Part shown: positions 46,430 to 56,278 of the stretch, in pieces
How the letters are laid out: each line of letters starts with the position of its first letter
How positions within the stretch are numbered: the first letter of the stretch is position 1
Assembly (NCBI GenBank): GCA_036362985.1
Contig: JAYGXS010000001.1
Span: forward strand, 47,317,777-47,381,776
Source: Ligula intestinalis
Lineage: Eukaryota > Platyhelminthes > Cestoda > Diphyllobothriidea > Diphyllobothriidae
Direction of reading: 5' to 3'
Length of the DNA stretch: 64,000 nucleotides
Notes under the pieces: generated by a model
What the model was told of the DNA's origin: nothing
Database searches by the model: none
What the model saw: only the letters and a program-made list of their open reading frames with translations
Position numbers and translations under genes: made by a program

Positions 46430-47830
46430 ATACATAGCTTTGCGCAATCAAGTACAGTAGCCACCAAATACCATGTACTGTACATAACTTTGTGTAAGTT
46501 TGATCATTACTCGAATACCAGTGTGAATGCATTTAGGAAGATTTAGAAATAATAATGAACTACATCAGGCATATTAAGTACTTAAAAGAACTATAGGAAT
46601 TGCTAAGTGTTTTTGAAGAAAAATAAAATTTTCTCGATATAGTGTTAAATTTAAAAATTGATGCAACCACTTTCCATATATAAAAAGGAGTTTTCTTTAG
46701 TCAAGCTATTCTGTAAACTTTATTCTTACTGGATAAGCATTAATTGAATGTCATCAAAAAAGTGTGTCATCATTTTCCTTGCTTTCACTGTAGTCATTGA
46801 TAAATTTATAAATTATGCATATGTTCGACATTTGCACCAAAGCTTTTTTGAATAAGATAGATATAAAGAGAATTTACCGAATCAAAGTGTTTTCCGATAT
46901 TAGTTTTAATGAATATGGCAATGTTTTTGATATAAAGAAATGCCTCAAAACAGCAAACCACATTGTCGAGAGTAAATCTTGTCCGCAATGGAGTTGTGAA
47001 ACAACTATTCCTAAGATAAATAAAAAAAACTTTCCATAAAAGGTTACCTCTTACGAAGTACTTTTATTAGATATTCGGCTGCCGAACTTCTGCGTACATG
47101 AACTTTTCCAACGTAATCTGTATACTTAATAAAATCGGTGACTGTCTCCGTGTGTGTCTCCGTTATCATTGGTCGCCGGAGTCAGGTTGACACGCCTTGT
47201 GCGCCTTCGATGCACGCATGTTAGTACCACGATCACTTTGTAGGCACGCGTTGTCGGTCGCCCGTGCGTGTCGGTCTCTACGTCGCTTCCTCATTCTACC
47301 GTGCACGTGAAGATTCAAGTGACGCCCGACGTGAAATGCGGATGTGAATACGCCACGGGGGAGGGGGTGGGCGGGGGTGGGAAAGGGGTCATCGCTTCCA
47401 GGTCGTCGCGGCCGCTTGAAAGGTCTATCCCCGCCAATGTAGTAAGGGCTATAACTGTGTTTGCACAGCTGCTTCAAATTCACTCACCGTAAACCAAGCA
47501 TCCAAACGCCACCGACACCGTCTCAAGAGGTCGACACCTTGCGTCCTCACACCTTCAAACAAAACTTGAGACGGTGACCACGGGACGAAATTAATTGTCG
47601 GCCTCATTCCCCTCTCACCCCCTCCCCCCACCCCCATTTCGCTGGTCCCCAATTATGACTAGAATCTGATGCCCATGATCCCTTTACACATCTCTCTCCC
47701 TCTTACCCCTTTGCTACTACTGCATGGGTTGAGCGTAAACCCCTTGACCTACTATCACTTGGACCTCCCCCTTTACTTACGCGTAAGTTGTCGCGGCCGG
47801 TTGAAAGACCGCCACCCCCCCTCCCTCCCT
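46430..47830. other. no gene recognised; GC-rich part may be Helitron leader
   Basis: AT-rich to about 47100, then abruptly GC-rich with poly-G and poly-C runs (47355-47390, 47810-47832). Two similar stretches ('gtcgcggccgcttgaaag' at about 47405 and 'gtcgcggccggttgaaag' at about 47790) form a short direct repeat. It probably belongs to the 5' part of the Helitron; its 5' TC end could not be placed. Confidence 0.45.
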
Positions 47831-47834
47831 CCAA

Positions 47835-50800
47835 AGCGATGCGGCTAGCTCGTAGACGTTCGCAAGAAGCACAGGCAGAGACTGGAGACTAATGCCATAC
47901 GTCAGCGATATCGACGCGCCCAAGAAACCGAAGATCAAATTCTGCAAAGAAGACACGAAGACGCGATTTGCCATCAAATTAACTTCTTCCAAGAAACCGA
48001 GGTCCAAACCCTACGAAGGAGAGAGCTAAGTAGGTTAGGAGATTCGCAACGTCGGCAAAACGAATAACCCAGACGTAGAAGTGCACGTCTGACTATGCAA
48101 GCATCACGGAGAGCAGATCAACGCCCAAACGATGCTGGAAACTCCAGTTTGCAACCAATTCCCATATGGTTTGGCGACTCTGGCCCGTCGGTTGCTTCCA
48201 TAAATGCTCAAGTGTGGGACAAAGCCTCACTCAATTACAACCCAAGTCTCGGTTATGCGGAAGATGTAAATTTTTCCATTGGGAAGATGGTAGAAGGTTG
48301 CGGACATTGTCGGGCGAAAAAATGGACTGGTGAGACAATTGGCATGTGCTGTTCCAACGGAAATGTTCTACTGAATAACTTCCCACCACCAGAAATACTT
48401 CAAACATTGCTTGCTGGTAATACCGACGACTCGAAGAATTTTCTTTCTAATATTAGAAAAATACAACGGTGCGTTTCAAATGGCCTCCTTTGGTGTCAAC
48501 GTTGTTCGTGAGGTTAGATTTATGCCTACCTTTGAGGTGGAAGGCCAGGTTTGCCACCAGATTGGATCGTTACTACCTCCTCCTGATGGCGAGCCGAAAT
48601 TTCTACAAATATATTGCTTAGAAGACATAAACCTACGGGCTCAAAGCCGATCCCGAGTTTACCCAGACCTGAAGCATAATATAATACTGTCCCTTCAAGA
48701 CATGCTACACCAGCGCAACAGCTACGTTAACAGTTTAAAGTCCGCCCTGGAGATGCACGCTTCCATTGACTTCACTATTGTGATAGATGCCGATAAACGT
48801 CCTCGTGGAGAACACCAACGAAGATTAATGCTCCCGCATGCAACGAAGTGGCCGTCATTATGTCAAAAACACAGCACGGCAACAGGGATATTGTCTTGAG
48901 AAGGAGGGACGATAGGTTGCAAAGGATATATGAGACGCACCGTTCATTAGACGCCTTACAATACCTTCTCATGCATGTTAATGGTGAAGATGGTTATCGC
49001 TTCGGTATACCTCAAATTCGCACCCGTAAAGCAGGAAGTTGTAAAGCCTTCTACTCATATTAATTTATGATTCAAGAACGAACTTTCAACCTACTTTGTC
49101 GATTTAAAAATTGTTCCTGCAATTTTCTGTTGATATGTTTGCCAAAATGTAAACAAACGCCTTTGCTATTTCCGCACACACCAGGAAGAACTTCTCGTGG
49201 ACAACTACATCCATCTTAGAGACAATATCCTTTCTGATGGTGGTAATGGTGCTGGTCGTAGTCAAATTTTCATCTTGCCGTCAAGCCACACTGGGTCTCC
49301 TCGTTACATGCATGAGAAAACCCAAGATGCGTTGGTTTACGTTAGACATTATGGTCGCCATAACCGTTTTCCGGCCATTGAACACTTAAGCGTCCACCTG
49401 GAAAATGGCCAACGGATTTACTTTACGAAAGGATTCCTCTTGGATCAGCTTCAGAATCCTAAAGATGCAACTTTGACTACTTACTTCAAATTGTACCAGC
49501 AAGATTCGTTTGCCCAGACACTTGTATATTCAGTTCCCCTCATACTACACATGGCATCGAAACAAGGGGGCCCGACGAAAGGTAGGTATTCCGGTTGACG
49601 GACATCCGGACATCAAGTATGATGTGAAAATGCGCAGAATTTACACTGTTCACCCCTCTCAACAAGAATGCTTCTACTTACGAATGCTACTCCATGAAGT
49701 TAAAGGTCCAACATCGTTTGAAGATCTAAGGACGATTGACGGTTTTCTGTGTTCTACCTACAGAGAAGCCTGTGCGAGGCGTGGTCTGCTTCAGGATGAT
49801 AATCAGTGGGAGAACACCATTGCTGAAGCTGTCATTGCTAACGCTCCTCTTCAATTACGACGACTGCTTGCGTTGTTGATCAGAAGTTGTGAGTTGAACT
49901 GCCCCCATGATCTATGGTTAAAGTACAGAAATGATATGTCAGAAGACTACCGACATCAAGTAAAGTTGCAAAATGCCCATCTTTCTGTAGACTTCAATGC
50001 CGCCATCTACAACATGGAGATCATTCACATTGAAAAAAACACCTTGGTTGAAGTGGGTGGAGAGCAACTTGAAAGGTATGGATTTCTTCCTTTTGACAGG
50101 AGCATTGGAAATCAGCTTCCAACTGAAATTCAGCGGGAAGTTTGCTACAATGTTACCGAGCTGGCAGCATACATGTCTCTTCAAAAACCAAGGATGCTGG
50201 TCGATCAACTTCACGCAGTACTGACGACCATGTTTCATCTTTGGATGCACCCGGTGGAACTGGCAAAACTTTTGTCATTCAGCTGCTTTTAGCTGAGCTG
50301 CGCAAAGAAAGCAAAATTATTTTGGCTGTTGCATCGGCTGGTATAGCAGCGACGTTACTTCCCGGTGGCCGAAGTGCTCACGGTGCCTTCCAGCTTTATC
50401 AAAGTTTACCTGATGATGGCACCGCAACATGCCACATAAGCAGAGGTAGTGGATCATCTGAATTGTTGAAACGGTGCTCAGCTATAATTTGGGACGAGTG
50501 TACCATGGCCAACAGAATTGCACTGGAAGCGGTAGACAGAACGCTGCGTGATGTAACAGGCAAAAACATTCAGTTTGGTGGCATCAAAATGGTTGTATCT
50601 GGTGATTTCCGCCATACACTACCGGTGATTCAAAGGGGTACCAGGGGTGACCAGATAAAATTCTGCCTAAAATATTCACCACTATGGTCAACGGTGAAGA
50701 CATTAAAACTCACGACCAGTATGAGAATTCTCCTGCACATTGCCCATGAAAACGACGGATTATCCACCAACATCTTGAAGATTGGCGAAGGGAAAATTGA

Positions 50801-51525
50801 CAGCGATGCTACCGGAAACATCCCTATTAATTTGGTTGCAGCTTTGCTGAGCAGTGACGAAGACCTTAGAGACCTTAGATCTCCAAAAAAAAAAACTTAA
50901 CCGACGCAGAATGGTTATGCGAACGAGGAATTATTGCTCCGACCAACAAATTCGTCAATTCAATTAACAACAAAATTAGCCGTCTTCTTCCAGGTGAGGA
51001 AAAACTGTACAAATCATTCGATACTACGGTTGATCCTTCCCATTGTGTTAACTATCCAGTTAAATTCCTGAACAGCTTGAAATATCTGGCGTTCCATCGC
51101 ACAAACTGGTTCTGAAGGTTGGCGCGCCAATTATGCTGATGAAAAATATTGATGCACTGCGGCTATGCAATGGCACAAGACTAATTGTCAAGCGACTGAT
51201 GTCATACCTTATAGAGGCCACAATTATGACCGGCTGTCCAAAAGGGGAGACTGCTTATATCGCCCGCATTCCTATCGTGCCATCTGACACTCCGTTTAAT
51301 TTCCGATGACTTCAATTGCCCGTGAAGGTTTGCTTCGCCATGTCAATCAACAAGTCTCAAGGTCAAACCTTCAGGGTGGCTGGAATTCACCTGGAAGAAT
51401 CGTGCTTTTCCCACGGTCAGCCCTACGTTGTGATATATCGGGTTGGCTCGAAAACCAATTTGTACGTATTGGCATCCAACTGCGTTACAAGAAATGTCGT
51501 TAACTCAGAAGCGTTAGTCTGACGA
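47835..51525 (+). pseudogene. Helitron Rep-helicase, Rep nuclease domain deleted and frame broken
   Basis: Read across frames. It opens with an Arg/Gln-rich leader (RQRYRRAQETEDQILQRR, 47890-48030) and a zinc-finger-like CGHC...MCC (48299-48350). The Helitron N-terminal block follows (SNIRKIQRCVSNG/NGAFQMASFG, IGSLLPPPDGEPKFLQIY, SKTQHGNRDIVLRRRD, QYLLMHVNGEDGYRFGIPQI). Then GSPRYMHEKTQDALVYVRHYG jumps directly to FPAIEHLSVHLENGQRIYF (about 49357). After TFAR-like YYTWHRNKGARRKV and SFEDLRTIDG comes a Pif1-type helicase: APGGTGKT (Walker A, about 50249-50270), WDECTM (Walker B, about 50490), and GDFRHTLPVI. The C-terminal SINKSQGQTFRVAG...SRV-like block runs to 51522. Stops and frameshifts (for example in an A-run at 50886, and a stop at 51306) make it inactive. 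Confidence 0.85.
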
Positions 51526-51529
51526 ATCT

Positions 51530-53220
51530 ACCTTCCATCTCCTTACAGTGCGTATTGATCATTATTTCCTGCCTTTTAATGATCCCGTATTTCTCACGAT
51601 TGCTTAATTTCATGATTTTGCTCTCTTAATGCCCACATTTACAACTTTTCGCCGCATACATACTTATTTAATCGCTCATATTTTAATGCCACCTGTGGAC
51701 ACGTTTGTGATGCAGTTGGACAAGCATGAAAAAAGATGTTCTCTGTAATGATTCTAGACTAAGTACATTGCCGCTTGGCAGCAAGTAAGGTTTGCCACCA
51801 AACTTCTCTGGCAGAAATTTCCTTTAAAAACCATACGGCTCACTACTTTTCAGTACTTTGTTTGCTTAGAATAACTGTTGACGATCTTTGGGCTCCCGTG
51901 CTTTGATATCTGGTCGGCAGACCCGGTAACCAGCAAGGGTGTATGATGGGCTCAACTCCGGTACTCGGCGATGTTCTCGTGCCCATTGCGATCTTCCCTT
52001 CATGTGACCATTAGGGTATTGATCAACCGCGATGGCCTCCTCCTGACATGATTCCAACACTTTCAGCAGCAGGACATCCGATTTACATTTACCCGTTGCC
52101 TTACCTCCCGGCCTCAGCCCCACACTCAACAGTTTTTCTCCTTAAAATCCCGCAAACGGCATTCGAAACTTGACTTATGGAAAATGCCTAAGGAGTTTTT
52201 ACTGTCTTCCCCTAACCAACGCTGATCCAGTTCTGGCAGCGCCACAGGTTCTGCATAATAACTATGTACAAAGAGGGAGTTCAAAGGTATTGACCTATGA
52301 ATTTCCCAAATAAAGCTTAAATAAACTGGACATAATCATTTAAAGAAGTTCTCATATGCGGTATACCTAGGTGTAACAATGAAATTTGAGAATTTTGAGA
52401 ATTTCTTTAAGCTTCCTGAAGAAAACAATTCAAGTTGACTGAAGATGAAAAAACTTTCTTTTCTCCTTATAATGGATTATATTCCGCATAATTGGATTAA
52501 TTCCACTTTCTGATATAATTATGAGAATTCAAAAAAACTGGCCATATACACTGCCATTTTTCGAAATACTTATTATATTTTTGTCTGTTCCGTTACTAAA
52601 TAATGCAAAAGGTGAACGTAAAGTACACAAAAAAACTATATTTCTACACGACTTACATTTAATAAGGCCTTCTTTGTCTTAAATTCGCGTTAGCATGTTC
52701 GACATTTTGTTTGTGTGCAAGGAAAAAATGCGGATAATTTATGCATTCAATTAAACCTTCTGTTTCTGCATTTTGTGCAAAATACCTTCACAGAATAGCT
52801 AAACGTAATTTTTTAACTACAAATCTGCAATGTTACTGCAAATAAATTTGATTCCTTTAACTTGGCTTCACTTGAATCTGAACAATTTTCGACAAATTTT
52901 TCCAGTTCGGGAAGGGATATTTTATATACTTATTTATCTTATTTTGGAGTTCCTTCATAGTATACTCAACATTAGCGTACAATTTGGTTCTCTCTTTCGT
53001 AATAGCATAGGAAATTCCTTCGATATGAGACTGCTTCCAATTTCCCCAAAATTAATAGCCCTTTCTCTTAATAAACCTAACTAAGATGATGATTCAACTA
53101 ACTAGAAGGCTTTTGCAGAATTTCATGGTGATGCATGGTCTTTGGCGGCTACTGTACAGTCATGGACAGACGTCTGTCACATAAAATTAGACCCACATCC
53201 TCTATAATTACTCCATATTC
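51530..53220. other. no confirmed gene; one GC-richer antisense frame
   Basis: A minus-strand open frame at about 51866-52129 (87 codons, no ATG at the stated start) lies in a GC-richer island and contains GKCKSDVLLLKVLESCQEEA and PSYTLAGYRVCRPD. On the minus strand 'GAGGTAAGG' within it could be a splice donor. No family is recognised, so it could be a host exon or Helitron cargo. The rest is AT-rich and featureless. Confidence 0.35.
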
Positions 53221-53224
53221 GTTG

Positions 53225-53990
53225 CTGACGCGCTGACGAACGTTGACCTCACTGGTGGTTAATCAATGTGTACTCCTATAATTTCCCAGACCCCTTCCCA
53301 CATCTTCATCGCAGTTTCTTACCACTCACCATCTGCTGAATCTTGACAATTGATTTGTGTGCACACATTTTTACTGGCCCCTCTTTTATTGCTGGTTATT
53401 ACCTCTGACGATGGACTCCTGTAAGAGTTCGAAAGCTCAGAATAATAAGCAAATTAGTCCTTCTTCTTTATCCATGCAAACACCTGGAACACGAACGTTT
53501 CCCTTCATTTGTGAAGTATTCTTCTGTTATATTCCTATTTATGAACTACAATATGTCTTTAGGTACGGCTGCACAGTCCCCGATTAAAATAATTTTCAGA
53601 CTGTCTCATTTCATCAAGATATAGGAAATGTCTCACAGTAACCCAGACAGTCCACGGAGACTGCAATTGCCAGCTGTTGAGTATCCATTAACATGCTGTA
53701 TAAGCCAACTCTGCTTAACTAACGAATGGTTGAAGTCGAACGGGCCCGTACTTAGGCGACACAGTGCACCGGTTTAACTAAATGCCAATGTTTTTTAAGT
53801 TTTGATCGAGAATTCGGAACCTCACATTCGAACGGTGATTGAGTAAGAAATGCCTCGAGTCAAAATATTAGTTTTGACGTATGCTAAGCGGGCTGCAAAA
53901 CCTAAGTCGCAAATGACAACTTTCTGGCAGCGGTTCTCAACTGCTGATGTTTGGTCACATTGCAAAGGCGTGTGGGCGTTTTGCCCTTAG
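53225..53990 (-). repeat. ~770-bp dispersed repeat, copy 2 (inverted relative to copy 1)
   Basis: Reverse-complement partner of 45140-45920. Near 53391-53452 it carries an intact-looking plus-strand hammerhead motif, followed by a TTCTTCTTT run, as in PLE terminal repeats. No coding content. Confidence 0.75.
53391..53452 (+). ncRNA. hammerhead ribozyme-like motif (candidate, best formed)
   Basis: CTGACGA (53405-53411), one extra T, GGACTC paired with GAGTTC (six pairs, one G-U, 6-nt loop), GAAA (53431-53434), then AGCTC ending at 53438. Helix III is a self-complementary AGCU. Helix I: A39-G40 pair with C-T before the core, an internal loop follows, then AATAA (about 53443-53447) pairs with TTATT (about 53396-53400). 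That gives the looped helix I known to stabilise natural hammerheads. Cleavage is predicted after 53438 (CTC instead of GTC). Activity is inferred. Confidence 0.65.
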
Positions 53991-54064
53991 CTAAATGGAG
54001 AATGGAAAAATTGTTAGTTTGCTAATTGTGGGAAACAGTAGGAGAAACGGTTTTGCTACTGTTT

Positions 54065-54155
54065 TTTGCCAATTTCTTTGATGACGAATCCGTGACGAAT
54101 GTCGATTCGTCAGACAAATAAGCGTATTGACCCAACGATCAAGTCGTCTTCTTCT
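54065..54155 (+). mobile_element. degenerate PLE terminal fragment
   Basis: Layout of a PLE end: 'tgatgacgaatccgtgacg', a changed 'gattcgtcagacaaataag', 'acgatcaag' and 'tcgtcttcttctc'. The hammerhead core is lost (TTGATGA, GATT). Confidence 0.55.
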
Positions 54156-54889
54156 CAATTGTGGGATCTAGTACAATGTGTTACCACCCAGTATAGTATC
54201 GGGGGTAAAAGCCATCATTTAAAAATTAAATGTTATCTACATTATTTCATTATATACTTTGAAATTTTCTTATTTATTACATTAAGTCAACGTTTTGCCA
54301 TAGGAACGAAGGGAATCGTGCAAAAAGTTGTACAAAGTGTTCGAAGCCAGATAAGAAGTTCGAACAAACGTTTCTGAGGCGGTACTCGCGTAATAGTATC
54401 GCAATCTGTGTAAATTTGTGTCAAATGTTGTGATCAAAAAACATTTATCATTTAAGAAACTTCGATGTGAGTTGAAATGTAGAAGGGGTGCTTCCGTACA
54501 AATAGTACTTAATTATTTTCACCAAATATGGACAGCCAAACAATGCATATGCTTTAGAGTTTTATAATACATTACCAGAGCATTGTTGAAGACATCTGCG
54601 CTACTACGATCCCCTCTCTTTTGAGTTGTCATATGCTTATTTCGCCTCTTCCCTACGCTACTACAGTTAATAATGCGGGTTGTGTGGTGGTCTTTTTAAT
54701 GCTACCTCTGCTGACTATAAAGTCAGAGTCCGTATTAAAGTCCAATCCTGTTTCCAAAACAATAACCGAAAGAAGAAGGAGGCACAGCTGCAGTTAGCTT
54801 GTGATTGGGCTTAGCTCAAAATCTGTCCTGCAATCTGCTTGATCAAATAACCTGAGGACCCCAAACCTCTGTGATTCCCTTTACTTTTT

Positions 54890-55145
54890 TCCTACCAGAA
54901 CTGGTCTGTCAGTCTAAATCTGATAAAAGCATAGAATTTATGCATATAATTTGTCGACTAAATTACTCCAGATTATATCTTAGTAAGAAAGGTCAATTTG
55001 ACAAACATATATTTTCAGCAGCTCTTCATCAGGCCAGTAAATTTGCAGGGATAATGAAAATCAGACAGTTGGACAGGGTTAATAAGTGTACTTTAATTAT
55101 AACTTATCTTTTTCATGCCGCCCGCATGACCAGATCAGGCGTGTA
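54890..55145 (+). repeat. dispersed repeat resembling 8255-8400
   Basis: Shares 'aaacatat-ttt', 'cag/cgggccag/tgta' and 'gttggaca-ggttaataa-tgt' blocks with 8270-8375 in the same orientation. Open frames here (91 codons) are therefore probably not genes. It lies directly upstream of the LINE at 55345. Confidence 0.45.
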
Positions 55146-55344
55146 GAGGTCCTTGTGCTCGGGAAGGGGAGGGGAGGAAAGATGGTTAGGTTGTGGGCAT
55201 CGGTCAGGCGTCAGATACATGGAGTGATAATTGCTGCCATTTGCGCAGAGCAAACAAATATCACTAGGGGGTGGGGGCGATCGCTCATCACCCCCTGGCG
55301 TCGGGGTCGATGCTTGTATTAGCGCCTTCTGACAACACGAAACT

Positions 55345-56003
55345 GTATCGATGGCCTATCGCCTCTCACTTGTGTCCACACGGCGGAGCGGGCCCTGGCA
55401 GCAGCAAGTCACCGCATCCCGAACGGCCGAATTCCCCTATTCCATCATAACCATCCACCTGAAGCCTCCCGCCTGGAACGCGAGGGAGATGCTATATGAG
55501 CACATGACGCCAATGACCCGCGCATCGTCGAGCTAAATGGCCTGATCACCAAGACCATCAACGACGGCAAACGCCAAAGCTGGCATGAACTTTTTGCAGA
55601 TTGCAATTTCGGCGGCATCTCAGCTGCCACTTGGAAAATTCTACGTCACCTAACCAAGCCCCAGGCTGATACATCTAACCCGTCTATTAGCTTCGGGGAT
55701 GGCTACCTTAATTCCAATAATGGTAAGATCTCCGCAAAGATGAACAAGCCGTTCTCGCCCCGCTCAGTGTCCGCTTTCAAAAGCCAGCGCTCCCTTCTTC
55801 GTCTCCTCCATAAAGCCCCGCCCCGAGACATTTCCTTTTCGGCTGATGCCATCCTCACCGCCGTCAAGAAAACAAGAACTTTCGAAACCTTAAAATTAGA
55901 TGGCCTGGCACCTATCCATTTGTGCCACATCGGCCCTAAGGGGGCTGCCTACCTTGCTGCTCTCTTCAACTTTCCGCTGGCTAATTTAATCATCCCCAAT
56001 TGC
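55345..56003 (+). pseudogene. jockey/CR1-like LINE, 5' part (before the PLE insertion)
   Basis: Frames read SPLTCVHTAERALAAASHRI, NDPRIVELNGLITKTINDGK, RQSWHELFADCNFGG, SFGDGYLNSNNGKISAKMNK and KAPPRDISFSADAILTAVKK, ending ALFNFPLANLIIPNC at the PLE insertion. This is the linker between endonuclease and polymerase of a jockey-superfamily LINE. The endonuclease is absent (5' truncation). It continues at 59035 with WRQSIIIRLTKAG. Confidence 0.8.
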
Positions 56004-56278
56004 CAATAGTAGAGATTTTTCGAGTCCCAGGAAACAGTTCAGAGGAAGAAGATGCGATCAATGGAACAAGAGTTTTATTTGCCTGACGTTTCGGATTCCG
56101 TCGGGAATCCTTAGTCATAGGTAATCTGCGCATGTCTCAGACCTGTGTACGATTACCTATGACTGAGGATTCCCGACGGAATCCGAAACGTCAGGCAAAT
56201 AAAACTCTTGTTCCAGTGATCGCATCTTCGTCTTCTGAACTGCTTCCTGGGACTCGAATATTCGCTACTATTGGCAAT
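55999..56278. repeat. 128-bp inverted repeat at the 5' end of the PLE
   Basis: Arm 55999-56126 is the reverse complement of 56151-56278 with a few mismatches, separated by a 24-bp loop. The right arm is the true 5' part of the element, including the first codons; the left arm is an inverted copy ending at the insertion point. Inverted 5' copies are a known feature of Penelope insertions. Confidence 0.85.

Noticed and set aside
47166..47500. Opposed open frames in the GC-rich stretch before the Helitron
   Set aside because: They arise from GC-rich, stop-poor sequence on both strands and show no domain; more likely Helitron leader.
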